Shown here: piece by piece, positions 23,386 through 35,439 of the stretch
Numbering within the stretch: the first letter of the stretch is position 1
Layout of the letters: every line of letters starts with the position of its first letter
Notes under the pieces: generated by a model
What the model was told of the DNA's origin: nothing
What the model saw: the letters and a program-made list of their open reading frames with translations, nothing else
Databases searched by the model: none
Assembly: GCA_944354535.1 (NCBI GenBank)
Contig: CALVPY010000017.1
Location: forward strand, 1 to 47,390
Length of the DNA: 47,390 nucleotides
Direction of reading: 5' to 3'
From: an uncultured Clostridia bacterium
Lineage (GTDB): Bacteria; Bacillota; Clostridia; Christensenellales; Borkfalkiaceae
Made by a program: the position numbers and the translations under genes

Positions 23386-24083
23386 CCCTTTTCGGGAATT
23401 TTGCCCCCATTCGTTGCCTTTTTGAACGATCTGAGCTCCTCTTTCTGCTCTTTGGTGAGGCGAAAGCTCTCGCACGCCTTCCGGATCGCCATATTGTGGA
23501 CGAAGGGGAGGAGCCGCCCCTCTTTAAGATATGTAAGTCCCGAAGCGTAACACTTTATAAGCACTTCCGCCATCAGCCACGCCGCGCCCATGCCCGTATA
23601 GTAACGGCTCCCGTCCGCTTCTTCGAGCGCCGCGAAAATTTCAGGCAGATACTTCTCTTCCACATAATCGTGAAGGAGAGAGACGAGGGCATAGCGCTCC
23701 ACGAACTCCCTGCCGTCGCGCGAAAAGGCGCGGATGTATGGCAAAAACTCCTCTTTATGTTTTGCAATGCAGGGAGCATGGAAACCGTCCACCGTCGCCC
23801 AGTTATCGAGAAGCCCCACCATTTCTGAAAGCCCCTCGCAAAAGCGATCAAAGGGCAGGAGCGCATAGAGGGAAAACTTCAGAAAGGTCACCTCGTAATA
23901 CTCGTCGGGGAAGGTGAGAAAGCGTTCCGTCTCCCCCTTCCACGCGCGCGCCAGCCGCCTTAAAACAGGCATCCTCACGCCGATGACCTCGATATTCTCG
24001 TTCTTCAAGAGCTTTTTATGAAATTCCCGGTACCCCTCGTCGCGCTCCGAAAAGAGGCGGGAGAGCACTTCCTCGTACGTCAT
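23382..24083 (-). CDS. AlkD-like DNA alkylation repair protein
   Basis: A 233-residue all-helical HEAT-repeat protein of the AlkC/AlkD glycosylase superfamily, which removes N3- and N7-alkylpurines. Recognisable blocks are LLDNWATVDGF in the middle and FVHNMAIRKACESFRLTKEQ near the end. Length is normal. The ATG overlaps the stop of the preceding glycosylase gene (ATGA), so two DNA-repair glycosylases are co-translated. Confidence 0.88.
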   Translation of the reverse strand: MTYEEVLSRLFSERDEGYREFHKKLLKNENIEVIGVRMPVLRRLARAWKGETERFLTFPDEYYEVTFLKFSLYALLPFDRFCEGLSEMVGLLDNWATVDGFHAPCIAKHKEEFLPYIRAFSRDGREFVERYALVSLLHDYVEEKYLPEIFAALEEADGSRYYTGMGAAWLMAEVLIKCYASGLTYLKEGRLLPFVHNMAIRKACESFRLTKEQKEELRSFKKATNGGKIPEKG

Positions 24084-24607
24084 ACCTTCTCCTTTTCGCC
24101 CGCACAGGCTTCTTCACCGACCACTCCCGAAAATGCTTCAGAAAGCGCCTCTGACCACGCTTCCGGGCAAAAGCGCGGGTTGGCGGGTGACGTCGAGGGG
24201 AGCTTTTTCGCAATGGGAACAAGTTCGGGGAAATGCCTTTGAAACAAATTGTAAGCCGTCGTGCCGTTGCAGAGGATGCGGCGAATGTTGCTCCCCTTCA
24301 CGAGCGAAGCGACGTCTGCGACCGTTTCGCCCTGAATGGAAGCGTCGGAAGAGCCCTCGATGGTGCAGCTTATCACAACGTCCCACAGCGCCGTGCCGTG
24401 CTTCAAGACATACGCCCGCCTGCCCTCCGCATCCTTCGGGGGCTCCTCGTGAAAGAACGCCCCGAGCGTGCGCCAGAACTTATTCTGCGGGTTGCCGTAA
24501 TAAAAGCCCTGCGCGCGGCTCCTGACGGAGGGAAAGCTCCCTAAAATGAGCACGCGGCTGTTTTCGTCAAAGACGGGCGCAAAGCCCTCGCAAAAGGCGG
24601 CTTTCAC
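24080..24607 (-). CDS. DNA-deoxyinosine glycosylase (uracil-DNA glycosylase superfamily, family 6)
   Basis: Predicted to remove hypoxanthine (deaminated adenine) from DNA. The 175 residues carry the family block ILGSFPSVRSRAQGFYYG near the start, NKFWR, and the C-terminal STSPANPR. GTG start at 24607 overlaps the stop of the M16 gene (GTGA); the 11 in-frame codons before it are part of the M16 gene. Uracil activity is less likely in this subfamily. Confidence 0.87.
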   Translation of the reverse strand: MKAAFCEGFAPVFDENSRVLILGSFPSVRSRAQGFYYGNPQNKFWRTLGAFFHEEPPKDAEGRRAYVLKHGTALWDVVISCTIEGSSDASIQGETVADVASLVKGSNIRRILCNGTTAYNLFQRHFPELVPIAKKLPSTSPANPRFCPEAWSEALSEAFSGVVGEEACAGEKEKV

Positions 24608-25842
24608 AGGGTAAGAGGGGCTTTGAGGTTGCCCACGCACGCCGAAGCGGCGGCAGAGAAGTCGAGATTTTCTGCGATGACGCGCAGGATGTCCTCGCGG
24701 GTGAGCGCGGAAATTTCCGCCATGCGCTGCTCGAAGTCGTACACCTCGTTCTTATAGAGCAGCTGCTTGCCGTAGACGAGCATCTGCGAAGAGGTGTTCT
24801 CCTGCGAAAAGATATTGCTCGCTTTGAGCGTCTCGCGCCCGCGCAAAAATTCCTCCTCGGTGACGCCCTTCTCTTTGAATTCGTTCAAAACGGCGGAAAC
24901 CGCCTTTGCGGCGTCCTCCGCCTTCTTGGGGTTGACGCCCGCATACACGGTGAGCATACCCGTCTCCTTATAGTGAGAGGTGTAGGAATAGACGGAATAC
25001 GCGAGCCCCAGCTCCTCGCGCACCCGCTTGAAAAGGCGCGAGCTCATCCCGCCGCCTAAGATAGCGTTCATCACCTGCACGGCTGCTAAGTTTTCGCTGT
25101 CGCGCGAAACGGTGGGGAAGCCGAAGGCAAAGTGCGCCTGCTCGATGGACTTCTGGCGGAAGATGCTCTCCGTGCGGCGGACGATGTGCTTTTCGCGCTC
25201 TATGAACTTTTCGCCCGCAAGCGCGCCGAACTCCCGTTCCGCCAATTCCTCGGCAAGGGCGGGCTCGATGTTGCCCGCAAAGGAGATGACGATGTTTTCG
25301 GGGCAGTAGCGCTCCTTCTTATAGGCAAAGAGCTGCTCCCTCGTGAAGCCCTCCACGTTTTCCCGCGGGCCTAAGATGTTGCGCCCGTAGTTGTCGTTCC
25401 CGAACGCCGCCCGCGAGAGAAGGTCGAGGCACAGGTCCTCGGGCGAATCTTCGTCCATGCCGATCTCTTCGATCACGACGCCCTTCTCGCGCGCCATCTC
25501 GTCCTCGGGGAAGGTGGAGCGCAGAAAGAGCTCGGAAAGAAGGGAAAACGCCTCTTTGGCGTGGTCGCTCGTCGATTTTGCATAGTAGCAGGTGAGATCT
25601 TTCCCCGTGAAGGCGTTCACCTGCGCGCCGATCGCATCGAAGGCGTCGGAAAGTTCAAAGGCGGTATATTTTTCCGTGCCCTTGAACTGCATATGTTCGA
25701 TGAAGTGGGAGATGCCGTCCTCCTCGTCCCGCTCGAAGGCGGCGCCCGTGCCCACGAGCACGCCCATCGTGACGGACAGCAGCCCCTCCATGCGCTTGGT
25801 GATGACGCGCACGCCGTTTGAAAGTGTCTTTGTCGTTACCAT
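24604..25842 (-). CDS. M16-family zinc peptidase (MlpA/YmxG-like)
   Basis: Insulinase/mitochondrial-processing-like peptidase of 412 residues. The inverted zinc motif HFIEH (His46, Glu49, His50) lies in the N-terminal half, with the downstream acidic ligand region EKGVVIEEI; the second half is the usual inactive repeat. A weak ribosome site precedes ATG 25842. It follows ylxY by 53 bp, the same pairing as ylxY-mlpA in Bacillus subtilis. Physiological substrate not known. Confidence 0.92.
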   Translation of the reverse strand: MVTTKTLSNGVRVITKRMEGLLSVTMGVLVGTGAAFERDEEDGISHFIEHMQFKGTEKYTAFELSDAFDAIGAQVNAFTGKDLTCYYAKSTSDHAKEAFSLLSELFLRSTFPEDEMAREKGVVIEEIGMDEDSPEDLCLDLLSRAAFGNDNYGRNILGPRENVEGFTREQLFAYKKERYCPENIVISFAGNIEPALAEELAEREFGALAGEKFIEREKHIVRRTESIFRQKSIEQAHFAFGFPTVSRDSENLAAVQVMNAILGGGMSSRLFKRVREELGLAYSVYSYTSHYKETGMLTVYAGVNPKKAEDAAKAVSAVLNEFKEKGVTEEEFLRGRETLKASNIFSQENTSSQMLVYGKQLLYKNEVYDFEQRMAEISALTREDILRVIAENLDFSAAASACVGNLKAPLTL

Positions 25843-25895
25843 ATCGTTCAGTATCCTTCTCCTTGGTGAGTTTTATCCGCCATACGGCGCAGGGC

Positions 25896-26621
25896 TCAGC
25901 CGATGTTCTCCCCCGCGGGGATGACCGCAAGCCCCTGTTCTTCGTAGTACTGCAGCATTTTCGGGAGCGCCTTTAAGGTGTGCTCCATGGGGTGCATCAG
26001 AATGAGCTCCCCGCCCGAAACATCCTTCGTCGCCCGCGTGTAGCAGAGCGAAACGTCTTTATCGCGCCAATCGATCGTATCGCGGCTCCAGAGGACGGTC
26101 TTTAAGCCCAGACTTTCGGCGGCGCGAAGGGTATCTTCCGAATACGCCCCCGAAGGCGGCGCAAAGAGGGAGATCTGCTTCCCCGTCACGAGCGACAAAA
26201 ACTCGACGCTCGTTCCGATCTCCTCCGTATTCTCGCGGAGGGAGAGCTTGTCGTGCTCGCGGTGAAAATACCCGTGCGAACCCACCTCATGCCCCTCCTC
26301 CGCCATGCGCCTGACCGTCGGCACGTTGTCGTCTGCCCAGCAGCCGCCCACGAAGAAGGTGACGCGCACCCCCTTCTCCCGAAAGAGATCGAGCATTTTA
26401 TTGACGATGTCCGTCCCCCAATAGACGTTGATCGTGAGAGAGACGGCGGGCTTTATGCCGCGGTCGTACACCTTGCCCGCGGGCGCGGAGACGGCGGCAG
26501 AAGAGGGCAGAAAGCAGACCGCCCCGATGACGAACACGATGAAAGCGAGCGCCAGGTTGCAAAGCGCCGTCAGGGCGCGCGGAGAGAGCTTTTTCACGCT
26601 CCTATTGTATGCGCGCGGCAA
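25896..26621 (-). CDS. YlxY-type polysaccharide deacetylase-like protein, catalytic Asp pair missing
   Basis: NodB-fold protein of about 240 residues with an N-terminal membrane anchor (about 17-37), so the domain is outside the cell. The motif that should read TFDDG reads TINVYWG, so the catalytic base and one metal ligand are absent; GSHGYFHREH, FAPPSG and LMHP remain. The same change is a trait of YlxY proteins next to the M16 peptidase gene, and here the two are adjacent. Start uncertain: TTG 26621 is used here; GTG 26597 has AGGAG too close. Role unknown; possibly wall binding rather than deacetylation. Confidence 0.85.
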   Translation of the reverse strand: MPRAYNRSVKKLSPRALTALCNLALAFIVFVIGAVCFLPSSAAVSAPAGKVYDRGIKPAVSLTINVYWGTDIVNKMLDLFREKGVRVTFFVGGCWADDNVPTVRRMAEEGHEVGSHGYFHREHDKLSLRENTEEIGTSVEFLSLVTGKQISLFAPPSGAYSEDTLRAAESLGLKTVLWSRDTIDWRDKDVSLCYTRATKDVSGGELILMHPMEHTLKALPKMLQYYEEQGLAVIPAGENIG

Positions 26622-26731
26622 CAGCTGTTATGCCCTTTGCGCCCGCCCGCGCCGCCCTGCGTTCTGCGCCCGTCTTTCGGGCAACCCGCCTCTTATACCG
26701 CTGCGCCTATATCAGCGCCGCACGCCGCCCT

Positions 26732-29079
<2,348 letters not shown>

Positions 29080-29083
<4 letters not shown>

Positions 29084-31260
29084 AGCATGCTCCTTTCCGT
29101 ATGCCCCTTCGTCGCCCCGTTAAGCGCCTCTTCGGGCATATGCGCACGGCTCACAAGCTCCTTCCCGTCCGTGCGGCAGGAGGCGTCGACAAGCGCCCCC
29201 GCCCCCACATCCGTTCCTGCGAGCGGCACGCAGTTGTAAACTTCAAAACGGCAGAATTTGCCCACCGTGCGGTAGCGGCGGAGAGGGAAGCTCCGCCCCG
29301 CTTCGTCGGTGAGGCGGTACTCCCCGCGCTTGTCGCACGATTTGCACGTCCTTCCGAAGGGGCAGTAGCAAAGGTCCATCACCTTGACGCTGCCGAGCGT
29401 CAGCACGAACGCCCCCTCGGCGGCAAGCGCGCCCTGTTCACGCGCGGAAAGCTCCTTGGAAAGGGCGAAATACTCCGCTCCCGCCCCCTTTGCGCCCATG
29501 ACCGCAAAGCGGTTGGTGAGGTTGAACCCCGTGCCCGCGAACAGCTTTTTATGGTATTTTTCGGCGAACTTCACGCCCCAGCTGCCCTCGGCATATACGC
29601 CGTCGAAGAGGGCAAGCGCGGACGCAGCGGCCTTCTCGTCCTCCGCCGTGAAGAAGGGCGGGAGATACAAGTACTTCTCCCCCTCCCCCTTTCGGACTTC
29701 CGCAGGGTCGACGGCGGCATAGTCGCGCGGCTTATAGATGAGGACGTCCGCTCGGAGCCCCGTAAAGTATTCGGCAATGACCGCCGTCTTTTGAGATGGT
29801 ACGGGGGAAACTTCCGCCGCCCCGCCGACGGGCGCAAGCTCCTCCCTTGCGGGCGCAAGATACTGTGCAAGCCTCTGAAAGAAGGTGCGCCTGAGCGCGT
29901 TGAGCGCCGATTTTGGGAGGAACGCCCCCTCCGTTTCCACGTTTTCAAAACGCACCGAAAAGGGCAGCGTGTCCGTCTTCCGGAAGCAGGCTTTGAGTTC
30001 TTCTTCGGAAAGCGGCGCGCGCTCCGCCCGAGCAAGCGGCTCGCCCGTCATTTCGAATGCGCCGCAGCGCATCTCGGGCGGCTCCCCCGCGACAAAGCGC
30101 AGAAAAAGCTTGACTTCCCGCCGCCGCTCTTTTTTGAGGAGCACCTCTTTGAGCGCGGTGTCCGTCGTGATGCGCACCTCGTCGCCCGCGCGCAGCCTGC
30201 TCTCGGACGAGAGGTAAAATCCCCGCTCGTCTGCCGCGACGCACACGGCGCCGCCCGCTTCCTTCCCGCCGCGCAAAATTTTGAAGCCGTCCCCCTTTCG
30301 GGCGCTCCCGCGACAAAAATATCTGCCGCCCTTCACTTCGAGGACGCCCACCTTCTCGCCGATATGCCCCTGCACATTGCGGGAGAGCAAATTCTCCTGC
30401 CCGAACGCAAGACCTTCGGTGTAATCTCCGCGGTCGAAGGTGCGGGCAAGGGCAGAGCGCGCCGCCGAAAGTTCGCTTTTCTCCGCCCCGTCCAATATGG
30501 CGCGGTAATAGCCGACCGCCGCCGAAACATACTCCTCCCGCCGCATCCTGCCCTCTATTTTCAGCGAGGTGACGCCCGCTTGAAGCAGTTCTTTGACGCG
30601 TTCGCCGACGCTGAGATCGGACAAAGAGAGCGCATAAGCGCGCTCTTCGAAGCCTTTGCGGTCGATGGAATACAATTTGCGGCAGGGCTGTTTGCATCTG
30701 CCGCGGTTGCCGCTGTTGTTGCCCGCGAAGGAGGAAAAATAGCACTGCCCCGAAAAACAGGAACAAAGCGCCCCCTGCACGAACGCCTCCGTCTCGATGA
30801 CTGAGGAGATGGCGGCAATGTCATTGAGCGGCGTCTCCCGCGCGAGCACGGCGCGCGAAAAGCCGTACTCCTTGACAAGCTCCGCGCCGTACACGTTGCA
30901 GCAGCCCGCCTGCGTCGAAAGGTGCAGCATCATGGAAGGATACCGCCTTTTGAGCTCCTTCCCCAGGAAAATATCCTGGATAAGGAGGGCGTCCGCTCCC
31001 AGATTCCAGGCGGTGAGCGCGCTTTCAAAGAAGGCGTCCGTTTCGCCGTCTTTGACGAGCGTATTCAGACAGACGTACACCTTCGCCCCGAGAAGATGAG
31101 AAAGGCGCACCGTTTCGGAAAATTCGGACAGCGCAAAATTTCCCGCACCCGCGCGCGCGGAAAATGCGGGAAGTCCCAGATAGATGGCGTCTGCGCCCGC
31201 CGCCAAAGCGGCCTTTGCGCAGGCGATGTCCCCCGCGGGGGCTAAAAGTTCTTGTTTCAT
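29080..31260 (-). CDS. U32-family peptidase-like protein (RlhA-type, long form)
   Basis: A 726-residue protein with an N-terminal TIM-barrel-like U32 domain (starting LLAPAGD, then LKIEGRMRR) and conserved cysteines CSCFSGQC and NRGRCKQPC that in RlhA/TrhP relatives are thought to bind an Fe-S cluster for tRNA or rRNA hydroxylation. The C-terminal half matches the additional domain of long U32 proteins, with CXX...C pairs near residues 630-660. Overlaps hprK by 4 bp. RNA hydroxylation is more likely than peptidase activity, but the substrate is not deducible. Confidence 0.88.
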
Positions 31261-32183
31261 CTGCCGATGGTGCGTTGAATGAGTTCCTGCGCCGCGTCAT
31301 AGCCCATGTTCTTGAGGCGCTGGTTGCGGGCGGCGACTTCGATGAGGATGGAAAGATTGCGCCCGGGGCTGACGGGCACGACGAGCTTGGGCACTTTGAC
31401 GCCCAAAATTTCTTCGGTGAGCTTTTCGCCGCCGATGCGGTCGTACTGCTTATCGCGCTGCCAATGCTCGAGCTCCATGATGACTTCGACCTGCTTTTCG
31501 TCGAGGATGGAACCCGAACCGTACATATTTTTGACGTTGATGATGCCGATGCCTCTAAGCTCCATGAAATAGCGGATGCGCTCGGGCGCGGTGCCGACGA
31601 GCCCGCTCGAAACGCGCTTGATGAGCACGGAATCGTCCGCGACGAGGCGGTGTCCGCGCTTGATGAGCTCCATCGACGTCTCGCTCTTGCCGACGCCCGA
31701 ATTTCCCGTGATGAGGATGCCGACGCCGAAGACGTCCATCAGAACGCCGTGAACGGTGGTCGTGGGCGCAAGGAGCCGCGCGAGATAGGCGACGAGGTCT
31801 GCCATGACCATCGTCGTGAGGCGCGAGGAGCGGAAGATGGGCGTCCCCGAAGCGCGGGCGCACTCCATGAACTCCGGGAGAACGGGTAGATCGCGCGAAA
31901 AGACGACGCAGGGGATCTCGCCGCAGTCGAAGAGCTTTTGGATCTTTTCCTTGCGCTCTTCCGACGAGAAGGAGCGCAGGTACTCGTGCTCGGTGAGCCC
32001 GATGACGAGGATGCGCTGCGTATCGAAATAGCTGAAAAAGCCCGCAAGGCGCAGGCCGGGGCGGTCGACGCTGATGCTGCTGAGCTTGACGATGCCGCGC
32101 CCGGCATAGAGCATCTCCACGCCAAGATCGTTTGCGAACTTGTCGAGCATCACCGTAACGGTCGGGAAAAAGTGTTCGTTCAT
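31257..32183 (-). CDS. hprK: HPr kinase/phosphorylase
   Basis: Bifunctional enzyme that phosphorylates or dephosphorylates Ser46 of HPr in carbon catabolite control. The 308 residues match the family length; Walker A GNSGVGKS, catalytic VHGVL region just before it, and the signature LRGIGIINVKNMYG are present. It lies between the HAD phosphatase and U32 genes with 4-bp overlaps on both sides. HPr itself is not in the window. Confidence 0.96.
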   Translation of the reverse strand: MNEHFFPTVTVMLDKFANDLGVEMLYAGRGIVKLSSISVDRPGLRLAGFFSYFDTQRILVIGLTEHEYLRSFSSEERKEKIQKLFDCGEIPCVVFSRDLPVLPEFMECARASGTPIFRSSRLTTMVMADLVAYLARLLAPTTTVHGVLMDVFGVGILITGNSGVGKSETSMELIKRGHRLVADDSVLIKRVSSGLVGTAPERIRYFMELRGIGIINVKNMYGSGSILDEKQVEVIMELEHWQRDKQYDRIGGEKLTEEILGVKVPKLVVPVSPGRNLSILIEVAARNQRLKNMGYDAAQELIQRTIGR

Positions 32184-33022
32184 TCCTGTTCTCCTTCGGG
32201 CGCTTGCGCGTCCCCCTTCATCACATATCGTTCAAGTGCGTAGGCAACGCCGTCCTCCTCGTTGGAGGGGATGACCGTCGCCGTGCGCTTCAGTGCTTCC
32301 ACGCCGTTCAAAACAGTAAACTTTCCGCCTGCCGCTTCGAGCATGGGGAGATCGTTGAGCTGATCGCCCGCCGCCGCGATGCGTTCTTGGGGGATATGAT
32401 AGTATTCGGAAAGAAAGGAGACCGCCTTCCCCTTGTTCTCGCCCGCGGGCATGACTTCGACGAGCCAATCGGAAGAACTCGTCACATAGTACTCCTCCCC
32501 GAGGCGCTCGGAGAGCCGCTCGCGCAAAGCCTCCCGTTTTTCGGGCTCCACCATGACGAGCACCTTGACGATGTCGAGCTTCTCCCTTGCCGCAAACTCC
32601 GAAAGCGAGCATTGGGGCACTTCGCCCTTCACCCCGCACACTTTTTCGTAAAGGGCGAGCATCTCGTCGCGGAGGTTGGTATAGAGATGCCACACCGTGT
32701 AAATGTGGATGTGCAGCCCCTCCTCTTCGAGGAGACGGATGAGCGGGAGCGCCGCTTGCAAAGGAAAATGCCCCGAGGAAAGTACTTTCTCTTCGCCCAT
32801 ATCGTAGACGACGGAACCCTGAAAGGCGATGACGGGCCCCGAAGCGATGCCGAGCTCTCTGGCGCGCGGCAAAATGGACGGGACCATGCGCCCCGTGCAG
32901 ATGGTAAAAATTCCGCCCCGTTCGCGGTATTCAGCGATGACTTGTTTGGTGTGCTCCGAGATGGTGCCGTCCGCCTTGACGAGGGTGCCGTCGAAGTCGG
33001 AAAGAAAGAGATCGTACTTCAT
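32180..33022 (-). CDS. Cof-type HAD-family sugar-phosphate phosphatase
   Basis: A 280-residue hydrolase with the HAD motifs DFDGTL (nucleophile region at residue 9), TGR near 43, Lys199 in the NKGKAVSFL block and GDQLNDLPML, plus the large C2 cap domain typical of the Cof/YbiV group. Substrates of this group are phosphorylated sugars and cofactors; the exact one cannot be told. It starts 3 bp after uvrC. Confidence 0.92.
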   Translation of the reverse strand: MKYDLFLSDFDGTLVKADGTISEHTKQVIAEYRERGGIFTICTGRMVPSILPRARELGIASGPVIAFQGSVVYDMGEEKVLSSGHFPLQAALPLIRLLEEEGLHIHIYTVWHLYTNLRDEMLALYEKVCGVKGEVPQCSLSEFAAREKLDIVKVLVMVEPEKREALRERLSERLGEEYYVTSSSDWLVEVMPAGENKGKAVSFLSEYYHIPQERIAAAGDQLNDLPMLEAAGGKFTVLNGVEALKRTATVIPSNEEDGVAYALERYVMKGDAQAPEGEQE

Positions 33023-33025
33023 AAG

Positions 33026-34828
33026 TTATAATGTCTCGAAATATTCGCGGATGGTATGCGCGAGCTTTTTCCCGATGCCGGGTGCTTGAGAGAGTTCTTC
33101 CTCCGAAGCGCGCATGATCTTATCGATGGTGCCGAACTTTTCCATGAGCGCCTTACGCTTTTCCTTGCCGACGCCTTCGATCTCGTCGAGGACGGAGGAA
33201 AGGTTGCGCTTGCTGTGCAGGCTCCTAAAATAAGTGATCGCAAAGCGGTGCGCCTCGTCGCGGATGCGCTGCAGCGTGCGGAGCGCGTAGTCGCGGCGGG
33301 CAAGACGGACGGGCTCGGGGGAAGCGAGCGTAAAGATCTCCTCTTCCTGCTTGGCGAGCGCGATGAGGTCGATGCCTTCGACGCCCAACTCTTCGAAGAT
33401 CGCCTGGACTGCGGAAAGCTGCCCCCTGCCGCCGTCGATGACGATGAGCTGGGGCTTCGGGAAGCGCTCCTCTTCGTCCGTTCCGAGCTTTGAAAGGCGG
33501 CGGGAGAGCACTTCTTTTAAGGAAGCGAAGTCGTCCGCGCCCTCCACCGTCTTTATTTTGAAGCGGCGGTAGGCGTTTTTATCCGCTTCGCCGTCCGTAA
33601 AGACGACCATGCTGCCCACCTTATCGACGCCCGAGATGTTGGAAATATCGTAGCACTCCATGCGCTTGGGGTAATGCGAAAGCCCGAGCACTTCTTGGAG
33701 CCGCTTGCAGGCGTTGACCGTCATGTCGTTCTTGTGTTCGATGGCGGAGACGGACTTATCGAGGTATTCCCGCGCGTTGCGGGCAGCCATATCGAGAAGG
33801 TCGCGCTTGACGCCCTGCTTGGGGCGCACGATCTCCGTCTTTCTGCCCGTCTTTTCGCGCGCATATGCCGAAAAGAGTTCGTCGTCCATCTCCTCGTCGA
33901 TGACGAGCTCGTGCGGCAGCTCGTGCGAGGAATAATATTGGGTGAGAAAGCTCAGAAAGCTCTCGCCGCCCTCGCCCGCGCCCTCTTCGAGGGGGAAGGT
34001 GCGGCTCCCTTGCATGATGCCCCGCCGCGTAACGAGCACGCAGATGGCGCCGTAGATGCCGTTCGTCGCCCGCGCCCAAATGTCCGCCTCCACGTCCTTG
34101 GGCATGGCGGTGATGCGGCGGAGCTTCAGGCGCGAGAGCATTTCGATGCGGTCGCGGTACTCAAGGGCGAGCTCAAATTCCTCGTTTTCGGCGAATTTCT
34201 GCATCTTTTCACGGAGAAGTTCTTCCGCTTCCTCGTAATTGCCCGCAAGAAAGGACGCCGCGCCCGCAACGCGCGAGGAGTAGTCCTCTTGCGAGATGTA
34301 GCCCGCGCAGGGGGCGGGGCACCGCCCGAGATGATAGTTGAGGCAGGGCCGCTGCATTTTCCCGAGCGTCTTTTTGCAGGTGCGCACGCCGTAGACGCGC
34401 GCGGCGATGTCGACGATGTCTTTACAGCTGATGCCGCCCATGAAGGGACCGAAGTATTTGCCGTCCTTCTGGATGCGGCGGGTGATGGAAATATGCGGGA
34501 AGGGCTCCTTCGTGTGCAGTTTGATGTAGGGGTAAGTTTTATCGTCCTTGAGAAGGATGTTGTATTTTGGCTTATACTTCTTGATGAAGGTATTTTCGAG
34601 GGAGAGCGCGTCCACCTCGCTCGGGGTGACGACGTAGGAAAAATCGGCGATGTTTTCGACCATCGCCTGCACCTTGGGGGGCTTGGGCGAGGAATGAAAG
34701 TACTGCCGCACGCGGTTTTTGAGCACCCGCGCCTTGCCCACATAGATGATGACGCCGCCGCTGTCCATCATCAGATAGACGCCGGGCGCATCGGGCAGCA
34801 GTTTGAGTTTTTCCTGTATGACACTCAT
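33026..34828 (-). CDS. uvrC: Excinuclease ABC subunit C
   Basis: Makes both incisions in nucleotide excision repair. The 600 residues contain the GIY-YIG nuclease (PGVYLMMD...IIYVGKA, first 90 residues), a Cys-rich segment (CPAPC), the UVR helix that binds UvrB (about 200-235), the RNase H-like nuclease (YDISNISG onward), and C-terminal helix-hairpin-helix pairs (IEGVGKEKR, APGIGKKLA). The promoter's -10 ends only 8 nt before the ATG, so the mRNA should have almost no leader. First gene of a five-gene operon. Confidence 0.97.
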   Translation of the reverse strand: MSVIQEKLKLLPDAPGVYLMMDSGGVIIYVGKARVLKNRVRQYFHSSPKPPKVQAMVENIADFSYVVTPSEVDALSLENTFIKKYKPKYNILLKDDKTYPYIKLHTKEPFPHISITRRIQKDGKYFGPFMGGISCKDIVDIAARVYGVRTCKKTLGKMQRPCLNYHLGRCPAPCAGYISQEDYSSRVAGAASFLAGNYEEAEELLREKMQKFAENEEFELALEYRDRIEMLSRLKLRRITAMPKDVEADIWARATNGIYGAICVLVTRRGIMQGSRTFPLEEGAGEGGESFLSFLTQYYSSHELPHELVIDEEMDDELFSAYAREKTGRKTEIVRPKQGVKRDLLDMAARNAREYLDKSVSAIEHKNDMTVNACKRLQEVLGLSHYPKRMECYDISNISGVDKVGSMVVFTDGEADKNAYRRFKIKTVEGADDFASLKEVLSRRLSKLGTDEEERFPKPQLIVIDGGRGQLSAVQAIFEELGVEGIDLIALAKQEEEIFTLASPEPVRLARRDYALRTLQRIRDEAHRFAITYFRSLHSKRNLSSVLDEIEGVGKEKRKALMEKFGTIDKIMRASEEELSQAPGIGKKLAHTIREYFETL

Positions 34829-34836
34829 CCAAGTCT

Positions 34837-34865
34837 ATTATACACGCCTTCGCGCGATTTTTCAA
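34837..34865 (-). promoter_or_regulatory. uvrC operon promoter (predicts leaderless mRNA)
   Basis: Minus-strand TTGAAA (34865-34860), 17 bp, TATAAT (34842-34837), then AGACTTGG and the ATG. The expected start of transcription is within 1-2 nt of the ATG, and no ribosome-binding sequence is present. Confidence 0.75.
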
Positions 34866-34938
34866 GGGCTTGCGGCATGATTCCGCACTTTTTCGCAAAA
34901 TACCTCCCTTTTGCGCCGCTTTAGTCAGAAAAATGCCC

Positions 34939-35274
34939 TCAAAAGCCCAAAAATTCCACGCCCTTCAATAAAATGTCGTTGACGATCTCGTTCGCAAGCG
35001 CATAAAAGATGACTTTGCCGTGGCGCTCGCAGCGCACGAGCCCGCTGTCTTTCAGATAGCGGAGCTGATGGGAGACCGTCGTCTGATTGAGCGAGAGGAC
35101 GCGGGAAAGATCGGTGACGCACAGTTCGGAGATGGCGAGCGCCGACAACAGTTTCAATCTCGTCGCATCCGAAAAGACGGAGAAAAAGCGCACGAGGGAG
35201 GAGAGCGTTTCCCCTTTCGGGACGCCCTCCGAGATGATGCCGCTCGTGCGGCGGTCCAAAAGCAGCGTTTGCAT
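34939..35274 (-). CDS. ArsR/SmtB-family metalloregulator-like repressor
   Basis: A 111-residue winged-helix protein with the family core FSDATRLKLLSAL and recognition helix LNQTTVSHQLRYLK. The metal motif ELCVCDL of CadC/ArsR reads ELCVTDL, retaining one Cys, and no other Cys cluster exists, so metal sensing is uncertain. ATG 35274 has AAGGGGG 6 nt upstream. It is divergent from the DUF1294 gene; target genes are not evident. Confidence 0.85.
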   Translation of the reverse strand: MQTLLLDRRTSGIISEGVPKGETLSSLVRFFSVFSDATRLKLLSALAISELCVTDLSRVLSLNQTTVSHQLRYLKDSGLVRCERHGKVIFYALANEIVNDILLKGVEFLGF

Positions 35275-35404
35275 ACATTGCCCCCTTTGCCGAAGCATTC
35301 GGCTCTTTTTGATCATACCGCCTGCGCATATGATAAAATGCGGCTTCTTTGTCGAAAAACCGCCTCCTTTGCCCCAAAGTTTTGTGAAAATTTGCCCCTC
35401 CCCC

Positions 35405-35433
35405 TTGACGAAGGGCGCTTGCAGGTGTAAAAT
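35405..35433 (+). promoter_or_regulatory. Promoter of the DUF1294 gene (predicts leaderless mRNA)
   Basis: TTGACG (35405-35410), 17 bp, TAAAAT (35428-35433); the ATG begins 6 nt after the -10, where transcription itself should start. Confidence 0.65.
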
Positions 35434-35439
35434 GAGGAT

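Noticed and set aside
25896-26621. YlxY-like protein as a newly broken deacetylase
   Set aside because: Loss of the Asp pair is also found in YlxY proteins of Bacillus, so it is a family trait rather than a novelty of this genome.
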